Shown here one piece after another: positions 32,719-43,386 of a DNA stretch of 64,000 bases. The stretch lies in contig NZ_AUGD01000002.1 in NCBI RefSeq assembly GCF_000426845.1, forward strand, positions 884,882 through 948,881, written 5' to 3'. The notes under the pieces are model-generated. The model had not been told where the DNA came from, made no database searches, and worked only from the letters and a program-made list of their open reading frames with translations. The position numbers and the translations under genes are program-made. Every line of letters begins with the position of its first letter. The first letter of the stretch is position 1. Source of the stretch: Bradyrhizobium sp. in8p8 (GTDB lineage: Bacteria; Pseudomonadota; Alphaproteobacteria; Rhizobiales; Xanthobacteraceae).

Positions 32719-33779
32719 TGAGTGAACGAGACAACAGACACGTGCTGGTCACGGGCGGCTGCGGCTTCATCGGCTGCAATCTCGCTGACCGCCTCGCCGA
32801 TCGCGGTGATCGCGTGCTGGTGCTGGATAATCTTGCCCGTGCCGGTGTGCGCGAGAACGCGCAATGGCTGAAATCCCGTCATGGCGACCGTATCACAATC
32901 GCCGTTGCCGACATCCGCGACCCGATCCCGGTCATCGACGCCGTGCGCGAGGCGCGCGCCGTGCTGCACCTGGCGGCTCAGGTCGCCGTCACCGACAGCG
33001 TCAGCGATCCCGCCGCCGATTTCGAGATCAACGCGCGCGGCACGCTGAACGTGCTTGAAGCCGTTCGCCTGCATAACAGCGCGGCGCCGGTGATCTTCGC
33101 CTCGACCAACAAGGTCTATGGGAGGTTGATCGAAGACAGCGAGATTGCGCTCCGGGGCCGCCGCTACACGCCGGTCAGCGATTTGCTCAGCGGCGGCATC
33201 TCCGAGAGCGCACCGCTGGATTTCTACAGTCCTTACGGATGCTCCAAGGGCACGGCCGATCAATACGTCCACGACTATTCAAGAGTGTTCGGGCTCCAGA
33301 CCGCGGTAATGCGCATGAGCTGCATCTACGGACCGCGGCAGTTCGGCACCGAGGACCAGGGCTGGATCGCGCATTTCCTGCTCAGCGCTATCCGCGGCAA
33401 CCCGCTGACGATCTACGGCGACGGCAAGCAGGTTCGCGACGCGCTGCACGTCTCGGACGCGGTGAACGCCTGGCTCGCGGCGCTCGACCACATCGCGCTG
33501 GCCCGCGGGAGGGTCTTCAATCTCGGTGGCGGTCCGGCGAATGCGGTCAGCCTGCTCGAGCTGATCGATCGCATCACCGAACTGACGGGTCGCACCGTCA
33601 CATATCGCTTCGCCGACTGGCGACCGGGCGATCAGCCCTGGTACGTGACCGATACGCAGGCGCTGACCGCCGCGCTCGGCTGGACGCCGCAAGTGTCGCT
33701 CGCCGAAGGCCTGCGCTCGCTCCACACCTGGCTCGACAGCCGCTTCGGATCACAGGATAGAAGCGAGGCCCTGGCATGA
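32718..33779 (+). CDS. NAD-dependent epimerase, CDP-paratose epimerase-like
   Basis: A 353-residue extended SDR. It has VTGGCGFIGCNLAD, the Ser/Thr in FASTNKVYG and the active-site wording LDFYSPYGCSKGTADQYVHD, which is characteristic of CDP-paratose/tyvelose 2-epimerase-like enzymes; MSCIYGPRQFGTEDQGWIAH also fits. The ATG at 32718 shares one base with the previous stop. Whether its substrate is CDP-linked cannot be told. It probably makes an unusual sugar for the cluster product. Confidence 0.88.
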   Translation: MSERDNRHVLVTGGCGFIGCNLADRLADRGDRVLVLDNLARAGVRENAQWLKSRHGDRITIAVADIRDPIPVIDAVREARAVLHLAAQVAVTDSVSDPAADFEINARGTLNVLEAVRLHNSAAPVIFASTNKVYGRLIEDSEIALRGRRYTPVSDLLSGGISESAPLDFYSPYGCSKGTADQYVHDYSRVFGLQTAVMRMSCIYGPRQFGTEDQGWIAHFLLSAIRGNPLTIYGDGKQVRDALHVSDAVNAWLAALDHIALARGRVFNLGGGPANAVSLLELIDRITELTGRTVTYRFADWRPGDQPWYVTDTQALTAALGWTPQVSLAEGLRSLHTWLDSRFGSQDRSEALA

Positions 33780-35062
33780 CGCGGGTGGCCCTCATCAATC
33801 CGAACTGGGATTTTACCGGAAGCATCTACTTTGGCTGCCGGTCCCCTCACCTGCCGCTCGAACTCGGCATCTCCGAGCGTCACCTGAAGGCGGCCGGGCA
33901 CAAGACGCTGCTGCTCGATGCGCATATGTTCGATCTCTCGCTCCACGAGATCGAGGCCGAGCTGCGCGCCTTCCGCCCCGACCAGATCGTCATCACCACC
34001 GCGCCGACATATCTGTTCTGGCGCTGCGCGCCGCCGGAGCTCCGAGTGCCGCAGCAGCTCGCATTGGCTGTGCGGGACCTTGCGCCGACGCTGATCGCGG
34101 TGGGCCCGCATGGCTCCACGACGCCGAAGGCGGCCTTCAAGAAACTCGGCGTCGACATCGTCGTGATGGGCGAGTGCGAGGGATCGCTGCTGCGTCTCGC
34201 CAACGGCGAGCGGGACTTTCCGGGCCTCTGCTTCCTGGACGGTCGCTCGCTCCGGGTCAACGGCGGCCCACAGGCGGTGGCCTTCAGCGATCAGCCCGCA
34301 CTCCATTGGCCGGACGAGATGATCCGGCGGCACCATCATCACCACCACCGCTTCGAGGCCGAGCCGATTGCGCCGGGCGCTGAGGTGGAGGCCTCGCGCG
34401 GCTGCCCTTACAATTGCACGTTCTGCGCCAAGGAAAATTTCCGCAACGCCTACCGCAAGCGGCCGCCAGCCGTCGTTCTCGACGAGATCGATCGTCTGCG
34501 CACCCACGGAATCGAGTACGTCTACTTCATCGACGAGATCTTTCTTCCCAACCGGGAGCTGCTGGAAGGGTTGACAGCCCGGGGCCTGAAGTTCGGCGTG
34601 CAGACGCGCATCGACCTGTGGAAGCCCGACATGCTCGCGCTGCTCGGCCGCGCCGGCTGCGTCTCGATCGAAGCCGGCATCGAGAGCCTGACCGTGGAAG
34701 GGCGCGCAGCACTCGCCAAGAACTGCAAGATGACCACGGATCAGCTCGCCGATCGGCTGGTCGAGGCCCGCCGCCACGTGCCCTTCGTGCAGGCCAATCT
34801 GATCGAGGTTCCGGAGGATGACGATCCCATCGTGCAGCGCTGGCGGCGCACGATGCAGGATGCCGGCGTCTGGGCCAACGATCCGGTGCCGCTCTATCCC
34901 TATCCCGGCTCGCCTGACTACCGCAAGCTCTGGGGCGAGCCCGACGATTTCGCGTGGGAGCGCGCTCACCGGCACTATCTCGCGATGTTCGATCAGTTCA
35001 GCGACGTGCAGAACGATCGCCCCGCCCCGCTCGACAGCCTCGAACTCCAGGTGGCCTCATGA
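33776..35062 (+). CDS. B12-binding radical SAM enzyme
   Basis: A 428-residue enzyme with an N-terminal cobalamin-binding-like Rossmann domain (residues about 1-150) and a radical SAM barrel with the cluster motif CPYNCTFC (CxxxCxxC) in ASRGCPYNCTFCAKENF. A run of six histidines (RRHHHHHHRF) lies just before the barrel. I recall a family (TIGR04295 type) of B12-radical SAM enzymes in oligosaccharide clusters that matches this wording. Such enzymes methylate unactivated carbons or rearrange carbon skeletons, so it may modify a sugar or inositol. It overlaps both neighbours by four bases. Confidence 0.9.
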   Translation: MTRVALINPNWDFTGSIYFGCRSPHLPLELGISERHLKAAGHKTLLLDAHMFDLSLHEIEAELRAFRPDQIVITTAPTYLFWRCAPPELRVPQQLALAVRDLAPTLIAVGPHGSTTPKAAFKKLGVDIVVMGECEGSLLRLANGERDFPGLCFLDGRSLRVNGGPQAVAFSDQPALHWPDEMIRRHHHHHHRFEAEPIAPGAEVEASRGCPYNCTFCAKENFRNAYRKRPPAVVLDEIDRLRTHGIEYVYFIDEIFLPNRELLEGLTARGLKFGVQTRIDLWKPDMLALLGRAGCVSIEAGIESLTVEGRAALAKNCKMTTDQLADRLVEARRHVPFVQANLIEVPEDDDPIVQRWRRTMQDAGVWANDPVPLYPYPGSPDYRKLWGEPDDFAWERAHRHYLAMFDQFSDVQNDRPAPLDSLELQVAS

Positions 35063-36168
35063 GCCCGGGCGCGGACATCAGGATCATGATGACGACCGAC
35101 ACGGTTGGTGGCGTATGGACTTATTCCTGCGCCCTCGCCGGCAGCCTCGCCGCGGCCGGCGCCGACGTCACGCTCGTCACGCTAGGCCCGCGCGCTCGAA
35201 TCGATCAACGCCAGATGCTGCGTGGCACGCGAGTAAACCTGGTCGAGACGGACCTCGCGCTCGAATGGCAAGACCCGGAGGGGCAAAACGTTTCCGAAGC
35301 ACGACGGGTTCTCACTAAACTCGAAGCCAGGCTGAAGCCTGGCATCGTGCATCTGAACAGCTTTCGCGAAGCGACCTTCGCCTGGCATGCTCCGACCGTG
35401 CTGGTGGCGCATTCCTGCGTAAATTCCTGGGCGCTCGCCTGCCACGATACGTCCTGGCTCGGCGAGCCGAGATGGCGCCGCTACAGCGAACGCGTCGCTG
35501 CAGCGCTCGACGCGGCGCAGGCCTGGGTGTGTCCAAGCCAGGCCTTCCACGAGGACATGACGGCGATCTATAGCCCCCGATCACGCGGCGCGGTGATCTG
35601 GAATGGAATTACGCCTCGTGATCCCACCGGGCGTAAGCAGGATTTGATCTTCTCGGCCGGCCGGTTGTGGGACCGCGCCAAGAATGTTGAAGCTCTCGCC
35701 GCCGCTGCGCCCGGGCTGGACTGGCCGGTCGAGATCGCCGGCCCCGTTGACGCACGGCTGTCGACGGCTGTCACCTGGCTCGGCGAGCTGCCGCACGAAG
35801 CCATGGCTGCGCGCTTGCAGCACGCTGCCATCTTCGTCAGTCCCGCCTTGTATGAGCCGTTTGGCCTCGCCGTGCTGGAAGCGGCGGCCGCGGGTTGCGC
35901 GCTGGTCCTCTCCGACATCCCGACGTTCCGCGAATTGTGGCGCGAAGCCGCCCTGTTCTTCGATCCGACCGACCGCGATGCGTTGCATCAAACCCTCGCA
36001 GACCTTTGCGCTGACGATGCGGCTCGGGCACGGCTGCAGCGCGCCGCCTATGAACAATCCCTGACCTATTCGCTGATGCGCATGACCAGCGCTTATCTTG
36101 GTCTCTACCAGGACCTGATCGCATCCAGCGGGAAGACCGCGCCGAGCCAGATCGAGGTGCGCGCATGA
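35059..36168 (+). CDS. Family 4 glycosyltransferase
   Basis: A 369-residue GT-B enzyme. The N-terminal acceptor domain begins IMMTTDTVGGVWTYSCALA, and the donor site appears in FSAGRLWDRAKNVEALA and the EX7E-type stretch YEPFGLAVLEAAAAGCALVLSD. It overlaps the radical SAM gene by four bases and the next glycosyltransferase by four. The opening resembles glycogen-synthase-like and actinobacterial glycosyltransferases. Sugar and acceptor are unknown. Confidence 0.88.
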   Translation: MSPGADIRIMMTTDTVGGVWTYSCALAGSLAAAGADVTLVTLGPRARIDQRQMLRGTRVNLVETDLALEWQDPEGQNVSEARRVLTKLEARLKPGIVHLNSFREATFAWHAPTVLVAHSCVNSWALACHDTSWLGEPRWRRYSERVAAALDAAQAWVCPSQAFHEDMTAIYSPRSRGAVIWNGITPRDPTGRKQDLIFSAGRLWDRAKNVEALAAAAPGLDWPVEIAGPVDARLSTAVTWLGELPHEAMAARLQHAAIFVSPALYEPFGLAVLEAAAAGCALVLSDIPTFRELWREAALFFDPTDRDALHQTLADLCADDAARARLQRAAYEQSLTYSLMRMTSAYLGLYQDLIASSGKTAPSQIEVRA

Positions 36169-37295
36169 AATGCGTCCTGTTCTATCATGCGTTCACCTCG
36201 TGCTGGAACAACGGCAATGCGCATTTCCTGCGTGGCTACGCGAGGGAGCTGCACGCGCTCGGGCACGAGGTCGTCGTGTTCGAGCCCATTGACGGCTGGA
36301 GCCGGCTGAACGCCATGCGCGAAGGCGGCAGTCATGCGATGGAGGAGATTCCCACCCTCTTTGCCGGAATAGACATCCGCCGCTACGACGCCAGCCTGGA
36401 TCTCGAGCGGGCGCTGGACGGGGCCGATCTCGTCATCGTGCATGAATGGAATCCGCCCGATCTCATCGCGCAGATCGGACGCCGACGCGCGCAAGGCGCT
36501 CCCTTCACGTTGCTGTTCCACGACACCCATCATCGCGCCGTCAGTGCGCCCGAGGAGCTTGCGCAGTTCGATCTCGACGGATTCGACGGCGTGCTCGCCT
36601 TCGGCGAGGTGCTTCGGCAGATCTATCTGAAGCTTGGCTGGGCCGACCGGGCCTTCACCTGGCACGAGGCAGCCGATGTCGCGCTGTATCATCCGCTGCC
36701 GCAAGTCGAGCGCGCCGACGATCTGGTCTGGATCGGCAATTGGGGCGATGGGGAGCGCAGCGCCGAACTCAACGAATTCCTGGTGGGGCCCGTGGCGGAA
36801 CTGAAGCTCCGCGCAAGCCTCCATGGCGTGCGCTATTCAGATGACGCACTCCTCACCATCAGGAGCGCGGGTATCCGTTATGGCGGCTGGCTGCCAGCAC
36901 ACTGGGTCCCGCTCGCCTTCGCCGGCGCACACACCACGATCCATGTGCCGCGCGGGCCTTACGTGCGCCTGCTTCCGGGCATTCCGACCATTCGCGTGTT
37001 CGAAGCGCTGGCCTGCGGCATTCCCCTGGTTTCGGCACCCTGGTCGGACGCAGAGGGTCTCTTCCCCGATGGCGCCTATCTCAGTGTTGCCGATGGCGCG
37101 CAGATGACGCGTGCGCTTCGTTCCCTGCGCGGGGATCGGGAGATGTCCGCCGCGATGGTGAATACGGGACTTGAGACGATCAGGGAGCGTCACACCTGCC
37201 GTCACCGGGCGGAGCAGCTTGTCGACATCGTGGCCGACATCCGGGGCTCGGGCCTCCAGTCACAGTCCCAGCATGATATCGGAGCCGTCGCGTGA
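36165..37295 (+). CDS. CgeB-like glycosyltransferase
   Basis: A 376-residue GT-B protein of the same broad family as the others in this block. It opens CVLFYHAFTSCWNNGNAHFLRGY, contains LLFHDTHHRAVSAPEE and a donor region GIPTIRVFEALACGIPLVSAPW. It overlaps its neighbours by four bases on both sides. It differs enough from the flanking enzymes to use another donor or acceptor. Function otherwise unknown. Confidence 0.82.
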   Translation: MKCVLFYHAFTSCWNNGNAHFLRGYARELHALGHEVVVFEPIDGWSRLNAMREGGSHAMEEIPTLFAGIDIRRYDASLDLERALDGADLVIVHEWNPPDLIAQIGRRRAQGAPFTLLFHDTHHRAVSAPEELAQFDLDGFDGVLAFGEVLRQIYLKLGWADRAFTWHEAADVALYHPLPQVERADDLVWIGNWGDGERSAELNEFLVGPVAELKLRASLHGVRYSDDALLTIRSAGIRYGGWLPAHWVPLAFAGAHTTIHVPRGPYVRLLPGIPTIRVFEALACGIPLVSAPWSDAEGLFPDGAYLSVADGAQMTRALRSLRGDREMSAAMVNTGLETIRERHTCRHRAEQLVDIVADIRGSGLQSQSQHDIGAVA

Positions 37296-38380
37296 ATATC
37301 TGCTTCTTTGGATCCAGCCTCGTCTCATCCTACTGGAACGGCGCCGCCACCTATTACCGCGGTATGCTGAAGGAGATCGCGGCGCTCGGCCACGACGTCA
37401 CCTTCTACGAACCCGACGCCTTCGAGCGCCAGGCGCATCGGGATATCGGTGACCCGGAATGGGCCAGGGTCGTCGTCTATCCCGCGACCCCGGACGGCTG
37501 GCGCCACTCGCTCGATGCAGCGGCGAAATCGGCGGACATGCTGGTCAAGGCGAGCGGCGTCGGCGTCTTCGATCTGGAGCTGGAGAACGCCGTCGCGGAG
37601 CTGCCGACGCGGCTGACGCGGATCTACTGGGACGTCGATGCTCCTGCCACGCTCGAAGCGATGGAAATCGATGCGCAGCATCATCTGCGTCGCGCAATTC
37701 CGTCCTACGACATGGTCCTGACTTATGGCGGGGGCGATGGGGTCGTGTCCGCCTACCGATCGATGGGCGCGCGGGATTGCGTACCGATCTACAACGCGCT
37801 TGATCCAGCCACGCATTTTCCGGCACCGTCCAATCCGCGCTTCGCCTGCGATCTCAGCCTGCTGGCCAATCGCCTGCCTGATCGCGAGAAGCGCGTGGAG
37901 CATTTCTTCCTCGACGTTGCGCGCCGCCTGCCCGAGAGGTCCTTCGTGCTCGGCGGTTCCGGCTGGGACGACAAGGACGCGCCCGGCAATCTGCGCAAAG
38001 TCGGTCATGTCGGCACCGCCGATCACAACGCGTTCTTCGGCTCCGGGCTCGCGACCCTCAACGTCAACCGCGACAGCATGGCGCGCTATGGCTTTTCTCC
38101 GCCGACGCGCGTGTTCGAAGCGATTGGCGCCGGCGCTTGCCTGATCACCGATCAATGGGCCGGCATCGATCACTTCCTTGAACCCGATCGCGAGGTGCTG
38201 GTTGCCGCTGACGGAGCCGCGGTCGCAGAGCACCTCGCCGCGCTCGATCCGGAGCGGGCCCGCTCGATCGCCCGCCGCGCCCGCGCGCGCATCCTGAGTC
38301 AGCACACTTACCGGCAACGCGCCCACCAATTCAACGATCTCTTCGTCGCCCGCAGCTCGCGAATCGAGGCAGCAGAATGA
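37292..38380 (+). CDS. CgeB-like glycosyltransferase
   Basis: A 362-residue GT-B protein. It begins with GTG, reading NICFFGSSLVSSYWNGAATYYRG, contains IYWDVDAPATL in the place where the paralogues read YDLDTPVTL or YDIDTPVTL, and has the donor-site motif PPTRVFEAIGAGACLITDQWAG. The start overlaps the previous stop by four bases. It is a third CgeB-like enzyme in the cluster and probably adds another sugar to the same product. Confidence 0.82.
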   Translation: MNICFFGSSLVSSYWNGAATYYRGMLKEIAALGHDVTFYEPDAFERQAHRDIGDPEWARVVVYPATPDGWRHSLDAAAKSADMLVKASGVGVFDLELENAVAELPTRLTRIYWDVDAPATLEAMEIDAQHHLRRAIPSYDMVLTYGGGDGVVSAYRSMGARDCVPIYNALDPATHFPAPSNPRFACDLSLLANRLPDREKRVEHFFLDVARRLPERSFVLGGSGWDDKDAPGNLRKVGHVGTADHNAFFGSGLATLNVNRDSMARYGFSPPTRVFEAIGAGACLITDQWAGIDHFLEPDREVLVAADGAAVAEHLAALDPERARSIARRARARILSQHTYRQRAHQFNDLFVARSSRIEAAE

Positions 38381-39501
38381 ACCTCTCCATCGTCGTCATC
38401 GGACTTTCGGTCACTTCGTCCTGGGGCAATGGTCACGCCACGACCTACCGCGCCCTGATCGAAGCCCTGGCGCGACGAGGTCACCGCGTCACGTTTCTGG
38501 AGCGGGACGTGCCTTGGTACAGGGATCACCGCGACCTGACCAAGCCCTCTGCATGGACGGTCGAGCTGTACCAACCCTTGAAGGACATCCCGCGCCGGTT
38601 CGGCAAGCTGATCCGCGATGCCGATCTGGTGATCATCGGCTCCTACGTTCCTGACGGCATCGCGATTGCCGAATGGGTGACGACACACGCGAGGGGCGTC
38701 ACCGCATTCTACGATATCGACACGCCAGTCACGCTGGCAAGGCTCGAGCAGGGCCTCGACTATCTCTCCCCCGCGATGATTCCGCGCTTCGATCTTTATC
38801 TGTCCTTCACCGGTGGTCCGGTGCCCGGCATGATCGAGCAGAGCTACGGCAGTCCGCTCGCGCGTGTCCTTTACTGCAGCGCGGATCCGGAGGTCTACAC
38901 GCCGAAGCAGGCGCAGCCGGAATGGGCACTCGGCTATCTCGGCACCTACAGCGAGGACCGGCAGCCGGTTCTCGACGAATTGCTGCTTGCGCCGGCGCGC
39001 ACGCTCGCCTCGGAGCAATTCGTCGTCGCCGGCGCGCAGTATCCCGCGAATATCGCCTGGCCCGCCAACGTCTCCCGGATCGAGCACCTCTCGCCAAAGC
39101 AGCATCCGGCGTTCTACGCCGCGCAACGCTTCACGCTGAACGCCACCCGCGCGGACATGAAAGCGCTGGGCTTCTCGCCGAGCGTCCGGCTGTTCGAAGC
39201 CGCCGCCTGCGGCACGCCCGTGATCTCGGATCGATGGGCCGGGATCGAGACGATATTCGCGCCGTCGAAGGAGATCCTGCTGGCAGCCAACCCTCGCGAC
39301 GTCGTCCAGATCTTGCGCGACATGCCCGAGGAGCAACGGCGCACGATCGCTCGCAACGCACGGCGGCGGGTCCTCGCCGACCACACTCCCGATCATCGCG
39401 CCCGGCAACTGGAGACCTATTACGCCGAGGCATCCGCGCGGCGGCGCCGCAAGGCAGCACCGCTCCCGGTCGTTCGCCCCATGCAGGTCGCCCAACTCTG
39501 A
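38377..39501 (+). CDS. CgeB-like glycosyltransferase, paralogue of the one at 26590
   Basis: A 374-residue GT-B protein. Its wording follows the first cluster glycosyltransferase closely: [53 protein letters not shown] and [19 protein letters not shown]. The two are evident paralogues placed near the two ends of the cluster. It overlaps the previous stop by four bases and is separated from the next gene by 11 bases. Confidence 0.84.
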   Translation: MNLSIVVIGLSVTSSWGNGHATTYRALIEALARRGHRVTFLERDVPWYRDHRDLTKPSAWTVELYQPLKDIPRRFGKLIRDADLVIIGSYVPDGIAIAEWVTTHARGVTAFYDIDTPVTLARLEQGLDYLSPAMIPRFDLYLSFTGGPVPGMIEQSYGSPLARVLYCSADPEVYTPKQAQPEWALGYLGTYSEDRQPVLDELLLAPARTLASEQFVVAGAQYPANIAWPANVSRIEHLSPKQHPAFYAAQRFTLNATRADMKALGFSPSVRLFEAAACGTPVISDRWAGIETIFAPSKEILLAANPRDVVQILRDMPEEQRRTIARNARRRVLADHTPDHRARQLETYYAEASARRRRKAAPLPVVRPMQVAQL

Positions 39502-39512
39502 AAGGCAGTATC

Positions 39513-40577
<1,065 letters not shown>

Positions 40578-40589
40578 CGGTCGGCGCGC

Positions 40590-41957
40590 CTACGCAGCCG
40601 GCAAGGCGAAGGAGAATGTTGCGCCGCCCCCCGGCTCATGCCCAGCGAGCAGCTCGCCGCCGTGCTCACGCACGATGCCATAGCTGATCCAGAGGCCAAG
40701 CCCTGTCCCCTCGCCCACCCGCTTGGTGGTGAAGAACGGCTCGAAGATGTGGCCGATGTGATCCTGGTCGATTCCCGGACCGTTGTCCGATATCCGGAAC
40801 AGGATTTCGTCGCCCTGGCGCGCCGCCGAGACGACCAGCCGCGGCGACTCGGTGCCGCGCATCGCGTCGATCGCATTCTCCACGAGATTGACGATCACCT
40901 GGTGCAGCTGCCCCTCATTGCCGGAAATCCAGAGCCCCGGTTCGATCTCGATCTGCAGATCGATGCGCACCTGCTTGGTGCGCACGGCCCACAGCACCGC
41001 GGTGTTGATCAGCCGCTCGATGTCGACGCGCTCGACTTCGCCAAGCTTGCTGAAGGAGAGTCGGCGTAGGTTCTTGACGATCTCGCTGATGCGGATCGCC
41101 CCTTCCATGGTGCCTTCGATCAGCGGGCCGAAATCTTCCAAGATCTCGTCAATGCGCAGGCTTCGCCTTTGAGCCGAAAGATCGCCCTCTCCGGATTTGC
41201 CGTGGACCGCATCGAGATAGGTGACGATCGCCGTGCGGTAGCGCATCAAAGTATGGACGTTGCCATAGACGAAGCTGATCGGGTTGTTCAGCTCGTGCGC
41301 GACCCCCGCAACGAGGCGACCAAGGCTCGCCATCTTCTCCTGCTCGACCAGCTGCCGCTGGGCCCGCTGCAGTTCATGATGCGCCTTGTGCAGCTCCTCA
41401 TAGGCGCGGCGAAGCTCGCCGATCGGACGCCCCGTCAACACCACGCCGATGAATCGGCCGCGATGATCATGACGGGGTGATCCGTTGATCGCAAACAGAT
41501 CGGAGCGGCCGCCTGCGCCAGAAAATCGCAGCTCGCCGTCGACGACGTCGGAGGCGCTACGCGGCTTCAGGAGCGGGACCAGCTTGGCCTTGTCCGGGGC
41601 ATCGATGACATCAGCGATGTTCTTTCCGACGATGTCCGCGGCGCTGCAGCCGAGCGTGTGCTGAAACGCCGAATTGACCTGCTGCACCAACCCTCTTGCA
41701 TCGCAGACGATGAGGATGTCCGAGACGGATTCGATGACGTTCGTGACGAACGCCTGCGCCTCCTCGAGTTCCGCATTCTTGTGCTCGAGATCGACTTCAT
41801 AGCGCAAGAGGTCGGAATAGACCTCGTCCATCTTGCGAATGACCTCGATCCAGGCGCCCTCGCGCTCATGGTCGAGCTCGATCGCACCGCGACCGGCGAT
41901 CAGCTTGAGCAGTGGTTCGGTTTCGCCGGCGTCAGGAGGATGCGTCGCCTTTGCCAT
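40590..41957 (-). CDS. hoxJ: Hydrogenase-associated sensor histidine kinase (HoxJ/HupT type)
   Basis: A 455-residue soluble kinase without membrane segments. A PAS domain covers about 70-185 (ILIVCDARGLVQQVN), then a coiled segment leads to the H-box MASLGRLVAGVAHELNNPIS (His about 221), N-box VENAIDAM and G-boxes DNGPGID and GTGLGLWIS. In related bacteria HoxJ/HupT talks to the regulatory hydrogenase HupUV and controls HoxA by phosphorylation. Its start overlaps the end of hoxA by 26 bases. HoxJ and HupT cannot be told apart from sequence alone. Confidence 0.9.
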   Translation of the reverse strand: MAKATHPPDAGETEPLLKLIAGRGAIELDHEREGAWIEVIRKMDEVYSDLLRYEVDLEHKNAELEEAQAFVTNVIESVSDILIVCDARGLVQQVNSAFQHTLGCSAADIVGKNIADVIDAPDKAKLVPLLKPRSASDVVDGELRFSGAGGRSDLFAINGSPRHDHRGRFIGVVLTGRPIGELRRAYEELHKAHHELQRAQRQLVEQEKMASLGRLVAGVAHELNNPISFVYGNVHTLMRYRTAIVTYLDAVHGKSGEGDLSAQRRSLRIDEILEDFGPLIEGTMEGAIRISEIVKNLRRLSFSKLGEVERVDIERLINTAVLWAVRTKQVRIDLQIEIEPGLWISGNEGQLHQVIVNLVENAIDAMRGTESPRLVVSAARQGDEILFRISDNGPGIDQDHIGHIFEPFFTTKRVGEGTGLGLWISYGIVREHGGELLAGHEPGGGATFSFALPAA

Positions 41958-43386
41958 TTTTTCTCAAATCGTACCTGGACAGCTTGTTTCTGAGACCGAC
42001 GCGCGAGAGCCCAAGCTCGCTCGCGACCCGGCTGATATTGCCTTCGTAACGTTCCAGGCAGCCGATGATAACCGACTTCTCCAGATCCTCCACCTTGTCC
42101 TTCAGGGTCGCCGACCCATTCAATCGGCCGTGGATTGCGGCGCCCGGCTGCCGGCCGTTACGCCGACCCAGCAGCGAAGGAGCCTGCAATTCATCCGCAT
42201 CCGCCAGCACCGCCATACGCTGGATCTCGTTCTGCAGCTCGCGGACGTTGCCAGGCCAGTGGTAACTAGCGAATGCATCGAGCGCCGCGGCCGCAAATCG
42301 CAGGCCCGGCCGGTTGAAGGACGTCTTCACCGACGACAGCACCCCCTGCGCGATCAATGGAATATCCATCGGTCGCTCGCGCAAGGCCGGCATGTGCACC
42401 GGAAACGCCGCCAGGCGATAATAAAGATCGCGCCGGAAGCGGCCCGCGTCCACCTCGGCCTCGAGATCCCGGTTGGTCGCCGCCACCACGCGGACGTCGA
42501 CCTTCCGTACCCGCTGTGCGCCGAGCGGGCGGATTTCGCTCTCCTGCAGGACGCGCAGCAGTTTCACCTGGAACGCCGGCGAGGTTTCGCCGATCTCGTC
42601 GAGGAAGATGGTCCCGCCGTCGGCGACCTCAAACAGCCCGATCCGGTCCTGATAGGCGCCGGTGAAGGCGCCCTTCTTGCAGCCGAACAATTCGCTTTCG
42701 AGGAGTTCGTCAGGCAATGCGCCGCAGTTCTCGACCACGAAGGCCTTGCCAGCGCGGGCGGAGCCGTAGTGAATGGCGCGCGCGAGCAGCTCCTTTCCAG
42801 TGCCGGACTCGCCCGTGATCAGCACTGATATGTCGTAGTCCGCGGCGCGTTTTCCCAGCTCGATGACCTTGTGCATGGGACTGTCGGGCGAATGCACGAT
42901 GCGATCGAAATCATAGAGCTGCTTGGCTACCCCGCGTTTGACCGAGACAACCTTCTTGATGTGCCCGGGTGTCGCCTTGACGTCGACGCCAGCCGTTTCC
43001 GTCTCCTTCTGCAGACGATAGAGCTGAACGGCTTCCTTCACGATGTCGACCAGCCGATCCGGCTGCCACGGCTTCGTAATGTATTGATAGATGCCGGCCT
43101 CGTTGAGGCCCGCAATGATGTCCTCGGAGTCCGAATAGCCGGAGATGATCATCCGCACCGGATCGGGCCAGAGCTCACGCACGCGCTTCAGGAAGCTCAC
43201 GCCCGATTCATGAGGCATGCGCTGGTCGCAGAGAATGGCGTGGACGATCTCACCCTCCAGCAGCTTCTCGGCGTCGGCCGCATTGCCGGCGCAAAGCACC
43301 TCGAAATCATCCCGGAGGACGCGCCGCAGCGCCTCCTGCGAACGGACCTCATCGTCAACGACGAGAATGGTTCCCTGAATGCTCAT
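41932..43386 (-). CDS. hoxA: Sigma54-dependent hydrogenase regulator HoxA
   Basis: A 484-residue NtrC-family activator. The receiver domain (1-125) has the phospho-acceptor in [12 protein letters not shown] (Asp about 54) and ITKPWQPDR. The AAA+ domain has Walker [16 protein letters not shown], the sigma54-contact loop GAFTGA and the R-finger region, and the C-terminus is a Fis-type helix-turn-helix ([20 protein letters not shown]). HoxA activates hupSL from a -24/-12 promoter; in this group the unphosphorylated form is the active one. It overlaps hypX by four bases. Matching sigma54 promoters are at 59024 and 54174. Confidence 0.94.
   Translation of the reverse strand: MSIQGTILVVDDEVRSQEALRRVLRDDFEVLCAGNAADAEKLLEGEIVHAILCDQRMPHESGVSFLKRVRELWPDPVRMIISGYSDSEDIIAGLNEAGIYQYITKPWQPDRLVDIVKEAVQLYRLQKETETAGVDVKATPGHIKKVVSVKRGVAKQLYDFDRIVHSPDSPMHKVIELGKRAADYDISVLITGESGTGKELLARAIHYGSARAGKAFVVENCGALPDELLESELFGCKKGAFTGAYQDRIGLFEVADGGTIFLDEIGETSPAFQVKLLRVLQESEIRPLGAQRVRKVDVRVVAATNRDLEAEVDAGRFRRDLYYRLAAFPVHMPALRERPMDIPLIAQGVLSSVKTSFNRPGLRFAAAALDAFASYHWPGNVRELQNEIQRMAVLADADELQAPSLLGRRNGRQPGAAIHGRLNGSATLKDKVEDLEKSVIIGCLERYEGNISRVASELGLSRVGLRNKLSRYDLRKNGKGDASS

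Noticed and set aside
34331..34350. Six-histidine run as vector tag contamination
   Set aside because: It uses mixed codons inside a conserved protein with intact flanks and neighbours, so it is native.
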